Shown here: positions 33,000 through 41,525 of the stretch, in pieces
Layout of the letters: each line of letters begins with the position of its first letter
Position numbering within the stretch: position 1 is the first letter of the stretch
NCBI RefSeq assembly: GCF_002091675.1
Contig: NZ_BDAE01000029.1
Coordinates: 1 to 45,589 of the forward strand
DNA: 45,589 bases
DNA from: Pseudomonas luteola NBRC 103146
GTDB lineage: Bacteria > Pseudomonadota > Gammaproteobacteria > Pseudomonadales > Pseudomonadaceae
Reading direction: 5' to 3'
The notes under the pieces: generated by a model
Seen by the model: only the letters and a program-made list of their open reading frames with translations
What the model was told of the DNA's origin: nothing
Database searches by the model: none
Translations under genes and position numbers: made by a program

Positions 33000-33689
33000 T
33001 CAGGCCCGTCCCAGCACATCGAGTAGCATCGACGAATTGCCGACAGCGCCAAAGACCCCGCCCTGCATCTTGATCATGTTAAGCGCTGCCAAATGGTTGC
33101 CGTGATCTGTTGCACCGCAGCAGTCCTCGAGGAGGATGCACTCGAAGCCACGGTCGTTACCCTCGCGCATGGTGGTATGGACACAGACATCGGTCGTGAT
33201 CCCCGTAAGAACCAAGTTGTCGATTCCGTGGTTACGCAAGACGAGCTCAAGATCCGTCGCATAGAAGGATCCCTTGCCGGGCTTATCGATGATGATCTCG
33301 CCTGGCAGCGGTGCCAGCTCCGGAATGATCTCCCATCCCGGCTCGCCGCGTACCAGAATGCGTCCACAAGGTCCGTCATCGCCAATGCCGGCACCGATAC
33401 GCTGCGACCGCCAGCGCTTGTTGGCGGGCAAATCGGCCAGATCGGGGCGGTGGCCTTCGCGGGTATGGATGATGGGAAATCCCTGTGCCCGCATGACCTC
33501 GAGGACACGCTTTATGGGTTCAATCGGTGCGCGGGTCAGCGAAAGGTCATACCCCATGGTATCGACATAGCCGCCGACACCACAGAAGTCAGTTTGCATG
33601 TCGATGATCACCAAGGCGGTGTTGGCCGGGTCGAGCCGACCGTTATAGGGCCAGGGATAAGGCGCTGAGGCGAGATGACGTAGATTCAT
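33000..33689 (-). CDS. biuH: Biuret-hydrolase-like cysteine hydrolase (BiuH)
   Basis: A 229-residue isochorismatase-fold hydrolase. The triad D30 (IDMQTDF), K136 (IDKPGKG) and C169 (TTDVCVHT) is intact, as are K139 and Q209 (KMQGG). These are, at a constant offset of six, the residues known for Rhizobium BiuH (Asp36, Lys142, Lys145, Cys175, Gln215), so conversion of biuret to allophanate and ammonia is a good prediction. Allophanate would then go to AtzF, encoded in the same operon. It starts within the last codons of amiF (4-base overlap). The closely related triuret hydrolase cannot be excluded by eye. Confidence 0.85.
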   Translation of the reverse strand: MNLRHLASAPYPWPYNGRLDPANTALVIIDMQTDFCGVGGYVDTMGYDLSLTRAPIEPIKRVLEVMRAQGFPIIHTREGHRPDLADLPANKRWRSQRIGAGIGDDGPCGRILVRGEPGWEIIPELAPLPGEIIIDKPGKGSFYATDLELVLRNHGIDNLVLTGITTDVCVHTTMREGNDRGFECILLEDCCGATDHGNHLAALNMIKMQGGVFGAVGNSSMLLDVLGRA

Positions 33690-34702
33690 GGGATCATTCC
33701 TGGGTAGAGGGGGGTAAACAGGCGTTCCGGGGCGGGAAGCCCGCAGGAGGTCCCATCAGTGTGGATGACTTCACTCTCCCAGGGCAGCCGGTAACGGCCC
33801 GCAGCCAGGTCATGCATATAGGTATAGGGGCAATCCTGCGCGCCACCCTTGACGGCAGAATAGCCGCGGTGGCCAAACTGATAGATGTTGTTTTCCACGC
33901 CCCAGTGCAGGCGCGCTTCACGCACCAGGTCCGGACGCATTTCGCAGCAGACGATCTCGTCGGCGCGCCCACCGCCCTGGTTCATGATGCCGCCGTCAAA
34001 ATCGACGAACATGGCTTCGCCCATCGAATCGAATGTGCCATCGGAGCCGCACATGCACACACTGGCGGTTTGCATTAAGTTGCAGAAGGCATTCGCCTGA
34101 TTGGTAATCTGCCAGGCATGGCGAATCGGTGCGGTATAACCGGCAGTCCGGATCATGATTTCGGCCCCCTTATAGGCGCACTCGCGAGCCATTTCTGGGA
34201 ACATGCCGTCGTGACAGATGATCAGTGCCAGTTTGCTGCCACGGGGACCTTCACAGACAGGAATTCCCTGGTCGCCCGGCTCCCAGGGTTCAACCGGCAC
34301 CCACGGATGCATCTTGCGGTAATACAGGCGAATCTCACCGGTGTCGTCGACAATGATTCCACTGTTGAACGGATTGCCCCTGGGATTGGCCTCCATGATG
34401 GAAAAGCAGCCCCAGATCCTATTGTCTACGCAGGCCTGGCGCAGCGCGGCCACTTCCGGACCATCTAGAGAGCACAGGATTTCGGGCGAGGTATCCATGG
34501 ACAGCCCGTGCAGGGAATACTCCGGGAAGACGATCAGATCCATGCTAGGCATGCCGCGCCGGGCTTTACCGACCATTTCCACGACCCTTTGGGTCTGCGT
34601 CCACAGCGCTTCACGGGTATGAGGATCCGGCAGCGACAGTTGAGCCAGACCGATCACGACGCCATTAGGCGACTTATTCAAACCACCAAGTCCACTGGAC
34701 AT
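33686..34702 (-). CDS. amiF: Formamidase/aliphatic amidase (nitrilase superfamily, AmiF-like)
   Basis: A 338-residue amidase of the nitrilase superfamily. The triad is E61 (FPEYS), K130 (YRKMHPW) and C163 (ICHDGMFPE), and E138 (PVEPWEPGD) marks the fourth residue. Length and the ends ([17 protein letters not shown] stretch, [12 protein letters not shown]) match AmiF formamidases and AmiE amidases. It releases ammonia from a short amide; formamide is the family standard, but within a ureide operon it may act on another small amide. It overlaps biuH by 4 bases and follows the permease gene by 12. Confidence 0.87.
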   Translation of the reverse strand: MSSGLGGLNKSPNGVVIGLAQLSLPDPHTREALWTQTQRVVEMVGKARRGMPSMDLIVFPEYSLHGLSMDTSPEILCSLDGPEVAALRQACVDNRIWGCFSIMEANPRGNPFNSGIIVDDTGEIRLYYRKMHPWVPVEPWEPGDQGIPVCEGPRGSKLALIICHDGMFPEMARECAYKGAEIMIRTAGYTAPIRHAWQITNQANAFCNLMQTASVCMCGSDGTFDSMGEAMFVDFDGGIMNQGGGRADEIVCCEMRPDLVREARLHWGVENNIYQFGHRGYSAVKGGAQDCPYTYMHDLAAGRYRLPWESEVIHTDGTSCGLPAPERLFTPLYPGMIP

Positions 34703-34714
34703 GAGTATTAACCT

Positions 34715-35635
34715 CTATCGGGTGAGACTGAGTTCGCCAGGGGCGCCAGTCAGGGTGCGGTTAGGTTGGCAGGTGATAAACATCACTAGCAGCGTCAGGG
34801 CATAAGGTGCGGCGGCAAACAGGTAATACCCTGTACTGATACCCACCGCCTGCAGGGCGGGGCCGATGGCACCGGCAGCACCAAATAGCAACGAGGCCCA
34901 CAGGCAGTTCAGGGGTTGCCAGCGGGCAAAGATCACCAGGGCAACGGCCATCAGTCCCTGGCCACTAGAGAGCCCCTCATTCCAGCTTCCCGGGTAGTAC
35001 AGTGACAGATAGGCCCCGCCGACGCCCGCAAGAAAGCCGCCTATGGACGTTGCCCAGATGCGTACCTTGATTGGGCGGTAACCAAGTGCTTGGGCCGACT
35101 CTACATGATCACCGACCAGGCGCAGCATCAGGCCCCAGCGTGTACTGCGCAGCCCCCAGGGCAGCAAGATGGCGAGGGCAACGCCCAAGAAAAATAGCAC
35201 GTTGATATTGAGCGTCGAGCGCACCCGTTCATCGGCACTCCACTGCCCCAGCGAAAACGAAGGCAGCATGGGCGCTTGCGGTTGGATGAAGGCTTTGCCA
35301 AGAAAGAAGGCAAGGCCCGTTCCGAGCAGAATGAGGGCGATACCAAAGGCGATATCGTTGACTTTGGGCAGCGAGCAGACGATGCCGTGCAGGAGTCCCA
35401 GGGCCAGACCGGTACTGCCGGCTGCCAGTACGCCCAGCCAGGGTGAGCCAGAGAGATAGGACACGGCATAACCAGTCATGGCGCCGGCCACCAGAATCCC
35501 TTCCAGACCCAGGTTGATACGCCCGCCTTTTTCGGTCAGGCATTCACCTAGGCTGACGAACAGAAAGGGCGTTCCTACCCGGACGGCACCTGCCAGCAGA
35601 GCCAGAAAGAATGTCAGCCAATCAATATTAGCCAT
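34715..35635 (-). CDS. ABC permease, second subunit (BMP-type, YufQ-like)
   Basis: A 306-residue inner-membrane permease with about eight or nine hydrophobic helices and the BPD_transp_2 signature GECLTEKGGRINLGLEGILVAG (split across residues 27-50). Start at 35635 is chosen because AGGAG precedes it by 9 bases and it overlaps the last codons of the first permease; the frame to 35674 has no such support. It forms the membrane channel with 35628-36740, using the tandem ATPase 31464-32996. Confidence 0.9.
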   Translation of the reverse strand: MANIDWLTFFLALLAGAVRVGTPFLFVSLGECLTEKGGRINLGLEGILVAGAMTGYAVSYLSGSPWLGVLAAGSTGLALGLLHGIVCSLPKVNDIAFGIALILLGTGLAFFLGKAFIQPQAPMLPSFSLGQWSADERVRSTLNINVLFFLGVALAILLPWGLRSTRWGLMLRLVGDHVESAQALGYRPIKVRIWATSIGGFLAGVGGAYLSLYYPGSWNEGLSSGQGLMAVALVIFARWQPLNCLWASLLFGAAGAIGPALQAVGISTGYYLFAAAPYALTLLVMFITCQPNRTLTGAPGELSLTR

Positions 35636-36740
35636 GGCTGGGCACTCCTGCGGCCGAGGACGCCGATTTCTCAAGCAGTCGCAGGCGCCAACCCGTGATG
35701 CGTTTGCTCAAGGCTTCCCAGGCCAGCAAGTTAGTAAACAGAATGCCCTCGAGAATCAGCGTGGTCGCATCGGGCAGATCCAGGCGGCGCTGTAGCAGGC
35801 TGCCGCTCGCTTCCACACCACCCAACAGTGTTGCGCACACGATGATCGCAACTGGGTTATGCCGGGCGGCAAAGGCAACCAGGATGCCACTAGTGCCATA
35901 ACCGGCGATCAGCGCGGCGTTCGCGCTACCCTGTACGGCCGCAACCTCGAACATACCTGCCAGACCCGCGGCCGCGCCACCCAGCAGGCAGGTCATCAAG
36001 ACCAGGCGGTCAACCGACAGGCCAAGCATACGAGCAGTTCGAACATTGCCGCCCACGATGCCTAATGAGAATCCGCTGACGCTGTGGCGCAACAGGATGT
36101 AAGCCAACAGGCAGGCGATAACACCCGCCACAAGCCCCCAATGCACCGCGAAGGCATCGCTGACGGTGCCGATGAGATAAGTGTCATCGAGCGGTACGGT
36201 CGAGGGCTTGTTCAGACTGGCCGGATCGCGCAACGGTCCTTCGACCAACTGCCGGAACAGTGCAATGCCGATGTAGGAAAGCAGCAGGCTGCCAATCGTC
36301 TCGTTGAGACCACGCTTCTGACGCATCCAGCCGGAGAGGCCGATCCACAGGCCGCCCACCAGCATGGCCGCCAGCCCCATCAGCGCTAGCATCAGCATGG
36401 AGGGCAGCGCCGGCAGCCACAGCGGTAGTACCGCAGCGGCCAGGCCACCAAGTACCAGCGCCCCTTCCCCGCCGATGATAATCAGCCCGGCCCGGGCCGG
36501 CAGTGCGACGCAAAGCGCGGTCAGCATCAGGGGCGCAGCTCGCTGGAGTGTATTTTCCCAGGCGAAGGAAGAGCCGAACGCGCCTTCAATCACCAGGGCA
36601 CCCGCCTCCAGCGCCGGCTTGTTCTGCACAGCGAGAAACAACAGGAACAGCACACAAGACGACAGCACAGCAAGCAGCGTGGGCAGGCCAGGCAGTGCCT
36701 TGGCCACCAGGCTTCGTACCTTGTTATCAAGGCTACTCAT
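35628..36740 (-). CDS. ABC permease, first subunit (BMP-type, YufP-like)
   Basis: A 370-residue inner-membrane permease of the same family, with a long N-terminal cytoplasmic and helical region and about nine helices. Family stretches include RAGLIIIGGEGALVLGGLAA (about residues 83-102), LNETIGSLLLSYIGIAL (about 144-160) and GNVRTARMLGLSVDRLV (about 232-248). It lies 10 bases after the BMP binding-protein gene. Such permeases are annotated for nucleosides or sugars, but the operon points to a ureide. Confidence 0.9.
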   Translation of the reverse strand: MSSLDNKVRSLVAKALPGLPTLLAVLSSCVLFLLFLAVQNKPALEAGALVIEGAFGSSFAWENTLQRAAPLMLTALCVALPARAGLIIIGGEGALVLGGLAAAVLPLWLPALPSMLMLALMGLAAMLVGGLWIGLSGWMRQKRGLNETIGSLLLSYIGIALFRQLVEGPLRDPASLNKPSTVPLDDTYLIGTVSDAFAVHWGLVAGVIACLLAYILLRHSVSGFSLGIVGGNVRTARMLGLSVDRLVLMTCLLGGAAAGLAGMFEVAAVQGSANAALIAGYGTSGILVAFAARHNPVAIIVCATLLGGVEASGSLLQRRLDLPDATTLILEGILFTNLLAWEALSKRITGWRLRLLEKSASSAAGVPSHG

Positions 36741-36750
36741 ATAACAAGCC

Positions 36751-37860
36751 TCAGATCTGACCCTGGACGCCTTCGACCAGATAATTCATGCGCTCGAGCA
36801 CGACATCGGTCTGACGTTGACTGGTACCGTCCGCAATCACGACGTTGCCCCTGTTGTCCTTGATGGGACCCTTAAAGATTACAAATCCTCCTTCGAGCAT
36901 TTGCGCCTTGATGGCATCGGCTTGCTGTTTGGCTGCTTCGCTCACCTTGGGACCGTACGCTGAGGTCTTTACGAAGCCTTCCTTGAGGCCGCCGCGCATG
37001 AAGTTGATCATCGACTTACCGCTTTGCGCCGCCTCGACATGGGCACGGTAAGGTGTTTCCCAGTTCCATTCGGCACCGGTGAGGTAGCCCTTCGGCGCCA
37101 GGGCTGCCTGACTGGCATGATAGCCGCAGGTCATTGCGCCACGCTTTTCAGCGGTTTCCACAATGACCTTGGGTCCGTCCACGTGACAGGTCAGTACATC
37201 GCATCCTTGGTCGATAAGACTGTTGGTCGCCTCGGCTTCCTTGACCGGTAGCGACCAATCACCAGTAAAGATTACCGTCACCGTAATGCTTGGGTCCACC
37301 GAGCGCGCACCCAAGGTAAAGGCATTAAGGTTACGCAACACCTGAGGCACTGGTTTGGCTGCAACAAAGCCAAGCTTCTTAGACTGGCTCATATGGCCCG
37401 ACACAACGCCGTTCAGGTATTGACCTTCATCGATATAGCCGAAGAAGCTGCCAGCATTCACCGGATCCTTGCCTTCCTGCCAGAGCCCGCCGCAATGGGC
37501 GAACCGGACATCTGGGTACTTCTTGGCGACCTTGACGACATGCGGATCGAAATAGCCAAAGGAGGTAGGAAAAATCAGCGTGGCACCGTCCTGGCGAATC
37601 ATTGCCTCCATCGATTTTTGTACCGCGACGGTCTCAGGTACGTTCTCCTCTTCGATCACCTTCACGTTGGGCAGCGTCTTGATGATGGCTGCGGCCTGGG
37701 CATGCGCCTGGTTGTAACCGAAATCGTCCCGGGCACCCACGTAGATGAAGCCAACAATCAGTGGCTTGTCTGCGGCCAGGGCCAAGCTGAGGGGCAGCGC
37801 GGCACTAAGACCGATCAGTCCGGCCAGCTTGATGAAGTCGCGACGGTCAAATGAGTTCAT
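36751..37860 (-). CDS. BMP-family substrate-binding protein, Tat-exported
   Basis: A 369-residue periplasmic binding protein of the BMP (PnrA-like) family. The N-terminus has a twin-arginine motif (DRRDFIKLAG) and hydrophobic core, cut near LALAA, so it is probably folded before export by Tat. Mature features: GFIYVGARDDFGYNQAH (about 36-52), the hinge GCDVLTCHVDGP and GYHASQ. Relatives bind nucleosides, biuret-type ureides or other small polar ligands. It follows atzF by 24 bases and is the specificity determinant of the transporter. Confidence 0.92.
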   Translation of the reverse strand: MNSFDRRDFIKLAGLIGLSAALPLSLALAADKPLIVGFIYVGARDDFGYNQAHAQAAAIIKTLPNVKVIEEENVPETVAVQKSMEAMIRQDGATLIFPTSFGYFDPHVVKVAKKYPDVRFAHCGGLWQEGKDPVNAGSFFGYIDEGQYLNGVVSGHMSQSKKLGFVAAKPVPQVLRNLNAFTLGARSVDPSITVTVIFTGDWSLPVKEAEATNSLIDQGCDVLTCHVDGPKVIVETAEKRGAMTCGYHASQAALAPKGYLTGAEWNWETPYRAHVEAAQSGKSMINFMRGGLKEGFVKTSAYGPKVSEAAKQQADAIKAQMLEGGFVIFKGPIKDNRGNVVIADGTSQRQTDVVLERMNYLVEGVQGQI

Positions 37861-37884
37861 GGCGGTATCCTTAATAGAAAGAGA

Positions 37885-39681
37885 TCAAAGCGATGCGCGG
37901 TACGCGCGCCAGCCGTTGAATTTGGAGATATCTTCTGCGCTGGCCAAACCTACCGGCTCGCAGATAAAGCCTTTCACCCAGCGCCCATCCGCCAGCTCTA
38001 CCGAGCCGATGCCTAGTGGAGCAGGAATGGCGGCGACAAAGGCGCCGAAATGGCGTAGCGGCATGACCCACACCTCAAGCTCAATGGCGACGCCTTGCTC
38101 GGTGACTCTGACAAGGCCGGGCTTGGCCGGCTCGGTATTGGCTAGTGCATAGAGACGATAATTCACACTGGTCGTGGTACACGCCACACGCCGCGCCCCG
38201 CTTTCAAGCAGTTGCCAATTAAGCGGCTGTCCCCAGAGGTGAGCACCGACTACCGCAACGTCAATGCTGGGCTCAGTACTGTCCAGGGGGGCCAGGGCTA
38301 TTTCATCGCTCTGATTTTCACCACCAAAGAGGGACTGCCAGCTTGCGGCCGTTTCGGCCAGGTAATGATCGGAGCCTGCCGGACCAATCAATGTAATCCC
38401 GGCGGGCAAGCCGTCCTGCCTAGGCACAGCTGGTAAGGCAAAGGCCGCCATGTCCATGAGATTGACAAAGTTGGTGTAATAACCCAGGCGGGTATTGCTC
38501 TGGAATGGATCAGCCAAGACCTGTTCTATGGTCGGCAAGCAGGGCGCCGTAGGAACAAGCAGTAGATCAATGCCGGCCAAAAGTTGTTTAGCCTGGCGTG
38601 TTAACTCTTTCAAACGATACAGAGCGTTAAAGGTATCAACAGCCGAAAAACGGCCCGCTTCAGCCAATATGGCTCTTACCACAGGATGAATGACGTCTGG
38701 CTGATCTGTGTACAACTGCCCTACCGCAGCGCGCCTTTCGGCGACCCAAGGCCCTTGGTAGAGCAGCGCTGCAGCCTCTGTAAACACATCGAAAGGAACC
38801 GTAGACAGCGTAACACTTGGGTCCTGGCGCAACCGCTCAAGACTCTGGGCAAAGGCTTCTGCCGCCTGGTTATCACCAAAGAACTCAAGATCGTCCGGCA
38901 CGGCGACCCTGCGCTGCCGACGCTGGATGGGCCGCATCGGCACTGATCGAGAGAAGGCATCCTCAGGATCATAATGAGCAACTATCCTTGCGACCTGCCA
39001 GGCACTGGCCGCATCGGCAGCAAAAATTGAAATACTATCGATGCTGCGGCAGGCAGGTACCAGTCCTCGGCTACTGAGCAACCCAAGGCTTGGCTTGAGG
39101 CCTACTATTGCATTGAATCCTGCCGGTACTCGTCCAGAGCCAGCCGTGTCAGTCCCCAGGGCAAACGCGACGTATCCCAGCGCAACGGCTACAGCCGAGC
39201 CCGAGCTGGACCCACCGGATACATAATCTTCATCAACTGCGTTGCGAACAATGCCATAGGGCGAACGGACGCCCACCAGGCCTGTCGCGAACTGGTCAAG
39301 GTTGGTCTTGCCTACCAGGATGGCGCCTGCATCTAACAGACGCTGCACGACAGAGGCATTGTTCTGGGCCTCATAGCTGAACTCGGGACAGGCGGCCGTG
39401 GTGGGAAGCCTTGCTACGTCAATATTGTCTTTTACCGCAAAGGGAATACCGTAAAGGGGCAGCGTTTCCCAAAGTGCTTCTCCCAACCGACTTGCCTGTT
39501 GCTCAAGCTCACAGGCTCGTGCCAGGAGCTGCTCGGGCGAGACGCGATAGATCCATGTCTCTGGTCGCTCTCCCGCCAGGATTGCAGCAGATAAGGCGCG
39601 TACGGTTTGACTAGGGGTTGTCTCACCCGTTAAGTAACGCCGAGTCAACTGGCTAATCGCATAAGCACTCATAGAGTTCAT
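37885..39681 (-). CDS. atzF: Allophanate hydrolase (AtzF)
   Basis: A 598-residue amidase-signature enzyme with the extra C-terminal domain of allophanate hydrolases. From the ATG at 39681 the catalytic residues are K84 (AVKDNID), S158 (GGSSSGS) and S182 (TDTAGSGR), at a constant offset of seven from Pseudomonas AtzF (K91, S165, S189). It hydrolyses allophanate to ammonia and carbon dioxide and is the last step of biuret and cyanuric-acid use. No urea carboxylase is adjacent, so allophanate must come from biuret-type substrates. The first ATG (39681) or a second at 39672 may be used; neither has a good ribosome-binding site. Confidence 0.93.
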   Translation of the reverse strand: MNSMSAYAISQLTRRYLTGETTPSQTVRALSAAILAGERPETWIYRVSPEQLLARACELEQQASRLGEALWETLPLYGIPFAVKDNIDVARLPTTAACPEFSYEAQNNASVVQRLLDAGAILVGKTNLDQFATGLVGVRSPYGIVRNAVDEDYVSGGSSSGSAVAVALGYVAFALGTDTAGSGRVPAGFNAIVGLKPSLGLLSSRGLVPACRSIDSISIFAADAASAWQVARIVAHYDPEDAFSRSVPMRPIQRRQRRVAVPDDLEFFGDNQAAEAFAQSLERLRQDPSVTLSTVPFDVFTEAAALLYQGPWVAERRAAVGQLYTDQPDVIHPVVRAILAEAGRFSAVDTFNALYRLKELTRQAKQLLAGIDLLLVPTAPCLPTIEQVLADPFQSNTRLGYYTNFVNLMDMAAFALPAVPRQDGLPAGITLIGPAGSDHYLAETAASWQSLFGGENQSDEIALAPLDSTEPSIDVAVVGAHLWGQPLNWQLLESGARRVACTTTSVNYRLYALANTEPAKPGLVRVTEQGVAIELEVWVMPLRHFGAFVAAIPAPLGIGSVELADGRWVKGFICEPVGLASAEDISKFNGWRAYRASL

Positions 39682-39682
39682 T

Positions 39683-39694
39683 CTTGTATACAAG
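39683..39694. promoter_or_regulatory. CTTGTATACAAG palindrome: likely GntR operator
   Basis: A perfect 12-bp palindrome, whose TTGTATACAA core is a common GntR/FCD operator form. It lies between the predicted transcription start (near 39700) and the atzF start codon, so a bound regulator would block transcription. The GntR gene is the last one in this operon. No second copy was noticed in the window. Confidence 0.7.
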
Positions 39695-39709
39695 TTTGAA
39701 TTTCTACAT

Positions 39710-39725
39710 AGCAGGCTTTGTGCCA
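39710..39725 (-). promoter_or_regulatory. Sigma54 (-24/-12) promoter of the ureide operon
   Basis: On the minus strand TGGCACAAAGCCTGCT matches the consensus TGGCACGNNNNTTGCW at 9 of the 11 informative positions, with the invariant GG and GC exactly 10 bases apart. Predicted initiation is about 12 bases on, near 39700. Sigma54 promoters are typical for nitrogen-scavenging operons and need an activator such as NtrC. Confidence 0.75.
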
Positions 39726-39812
39726 GTGTTCATGAGGTAACCTAAAGCAGCATGGACGCAGTGCTATCTAGCGTATAGCGGGTATTTGGGTACACCGATG
39801 TAACGCATCGTA

Positions 39813-39829
39813 TGCACTAGCAAAGCGCA
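39813..39829. promoter_or_regulatory. Possible NtrC-type enhancer site
   Basis: TGCAC-N7-GCGCA resembles the NtrC consensus TGCAC-N7-GTGCA with one mismatch in the second half. It lies about 90-120 bases upstream of the sigma54 promoter, a normal enhancer distance. The rest of the 39730-40046 gap contains no supported gene. Confidence 0.45.
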
Positions 39830-40046
39830 TAAAGCATAAGTTGTGCGCTATTACAGGGATAGCTTGACTGAGCTACCGAAGAACGCTCTTATCAATTTCA
39901 GGTTGGCTCATCAGGATGAAATGGAGTAGTGACGGCCAGAAACGTACCTGCTGTCTGCATTCGAAAATACCGCTGACCAGACAGGGACAAGCTTAGGTCA
40001 GAAAATCATAACGCTAATTGAGGTCAGTCTTTTAACCAGAGGATGA

Positions 40047-41201
40047 TCAGCTATCGGGCTGACTGGGCAGAACAGTGTTTACTGGAGCAATCGCATAGCG
40101 CGTGCTGCGCCCGCCGCCAGGCAAACGAACAATACAGCCCTTGCTCAGGAGATCGCTCAAGTGGCGCGTGGCCGTAGCCTTGGAGACCTGCGCCACGGCC
40201 TTGTATTGAGCCGCACTAATGCCCTCCTCGAATCCACGCGTACCACCATCAAGCAACCGATTAAGCACCTTTATCTGCTCGGTCGATAGTTCATCGGTGC
40301 GGTGGCTGTGCCAGAACCGGGCCTTTGCCAGCACACGATCAATGCGCGCCATTGCCTGTTCCAGGCTTTGCAGGAGAGTTCGCAGGAACCATTTCAGCCA
40401 AGCGGTGATGTCCAGCGTACCCTTCTGGCTGGATTCAAGAATCCTGTAGTACTCATTACGGTTATCAAGAATGCTTGCCGACATGGTGTATAAACGGATT
40501 GACTGCTGCTCACCCTGGGCAAGCGCCAGATCGGTAAGCGCACGGGTAAGCCGGCCATTGCCATCGTCGAAGGGATGCAGGGTTACAAACCAGAAATGGG
40601 CTATGCCAGCGCGCAGCAACGGATCAAGGCCCGGCTCCTGACGACTACGCTCGAACCAGTCAATAAAAAGGTCCATCTGGTGTTCAAGACCTGCCCGGGG
40701 CGGCGCTTCAAAATGCACGGTCGGCTGGTCGAGCCGGCCCGAGACCACCTGCATCGGTTCGTCACCACGCAGTGCACCAATACGAATATGTACACCCCAA
40801 AATAACGCGTCCTCGGGAAAAAGCCATCGGTGCCACTGGTACAGTCGAGCCAGTGTAAGGGGCTGGGCCCTATTGCCCGTGGCATCGAGCAACAACTCAG
40901 CCAGGCCCTCACTGCGTGAGCTGGGTTTACCGGTATCGGCAAGGCCCAGGCGACGTGCAAGAGATGAGCGTACCGAGCCTACATTGATTTGCTCCCCCTC
41001 TATCGCCGAAGAAGTCACGATATTGTGCAGTAAGGTATCCAGATTGTTTTGAAGCCCGGTGTAGTCTTCGACTGTAGAGGACATACCAAGCAATCGTCCT
41101 TGCGCCTGGTTGCAGGCTCGTAAAATCTGAACCAGATCGTTTTCCTGCCAGGTAAAAGCTGGCCACTCCGGTTGCTGCCAGATCCAGTTCAGGGATTGCA
41201 T
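40047..41201 (-). CDS. Fic-domain AMPylase-type protein, self-inhibited
   Basis: A 384-residue Fic protein. Order: a DUF4172-type N-terminal part (WIWQQPEWPAF), an inhibitory helix TSSAIEGE that fits (S/T)xxxE(G/N), the Fic core with the active HPFDDGNGRLTR motif (His near 207), and a C-terminal winged helix (SAAQYKAVAQVSKATATRHLSDLLSKG). The intact motif predicts transfer of AMP (or another nucleotide) to a target protein, held off by the internal helix. The ATG at 41201 has GAGG at 8 bases; the TTG start at 41240 is less likely. The winged helix and the repeats just upstream suggest autoregulation. Confidence 0.9.
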   Translation of the reverse strand: MQSLNWIWQQPEWPAFTWQENDLVQILRACNQAQGRLLGMSSTVEDYTGLQNNLDTLLHNIVTSSAIEGEQINVGSVRSSLARRLGLADTGKPSSRSEGLAELLLDATGNRAQPLTLARLYQWHRWLFPEDALFWGVHIRIGALRGDEPMQVVSGRLDQPTVHFEAPPRAGLEHQMDLFIDWFERSRQEPGLDPLLRAGIAHFWFVTLHPFDDGNGRLTRALTDLALAQGEQQSIRLYTMSASILDNRNEYYRILESSQKGTLDITAWLKWFLRTLLQSLEQAMARIDRVLAKARFWHSHRTDELSTEQIKVLNRLLDGGTRGFEEGISAAQYKAVAQVSKATATRHLSDLLSKGCIVRLPGGGRSTRYAIAPVNTVLPSQPDS

Positions 41202-41238
41202 ATAGGTGCCTCGGTACGACGAGCCAAATACACTACTC

Positions 41239-41283
41239 AATCGGCTCTTTAGATGAGCCGATTATACAATTTAATCGGCTCAT
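41239..41283. promoter_or_regulatory. Three AATCGGCTC repeats: likely operator of the Fic gene
   Basis: AATCGGCTC occurs at 41239-41247, inverted as GAGCCGATT at 41255-41263, and again at 41273-41281. The second pair extends to a perfect 11-bp inverted repeat (ATGAGCCGATT/AATCGGCTCAT) around an AT-rich 9-base centre with ATTATACAAT, which may hold the -10. It lies about 40 bases before the Fic start codon. Confidence 0.7.
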
Positions 41284-41314
41284 CGGTTACAAAAATTCTT
41301 AGTAGATCCAATTG

Positions 41315-41524
41315 ATGGATAACGGGCGCGAAGGTCAAGTTGAAGATCGTCCCTGGGAATTTCAACATACCTGGCTTGAGATTTTGAACGGCACCATTAC
41401 CGGCCAGGTTACCCAGGGTGCCTTGATCTACAGCTTTAACTATACGAGCGAGCGCACAGGGAAAACTATTGATCTGTCAAAGCAGACCTATCCAGACGAA
41501 AGCGGAAAGTGCGCTTGGCAATAG
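41315..41524 (+). CDS. Hypothetical 69-aa protein
   Basis: Not recognised. 69 residues, hydrophilic, with a plausible beta-rich core (TWLEILNGTITGQVTQGALIYSF); no signal peptide. No clear ribosome-binding site precedes the ATG at 41315 or the adjacent TTG. It ends beside the PP-loop gene remnant (41526), so it could itself be the truncated start of some mobile-element gene. The composition is unlike a random ORF, but evidence is thin. Confidence 0.4.
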   Translation: MDNGREGQVEDRPWEFQHTWLEILNGTITGQVTQGALIYSFNYTSERTGKTIDLSKQTYPDESGKCAWQ

Positions 41525-41525
41525 G

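Noticed and set aside
29681-39681. A cyanuric-acid (atzD-type) degradation operon
   Set aside because: No AtzD-type ring-opening hydrolase or AtzE/AtzG is present; only the lower steps are encoded.
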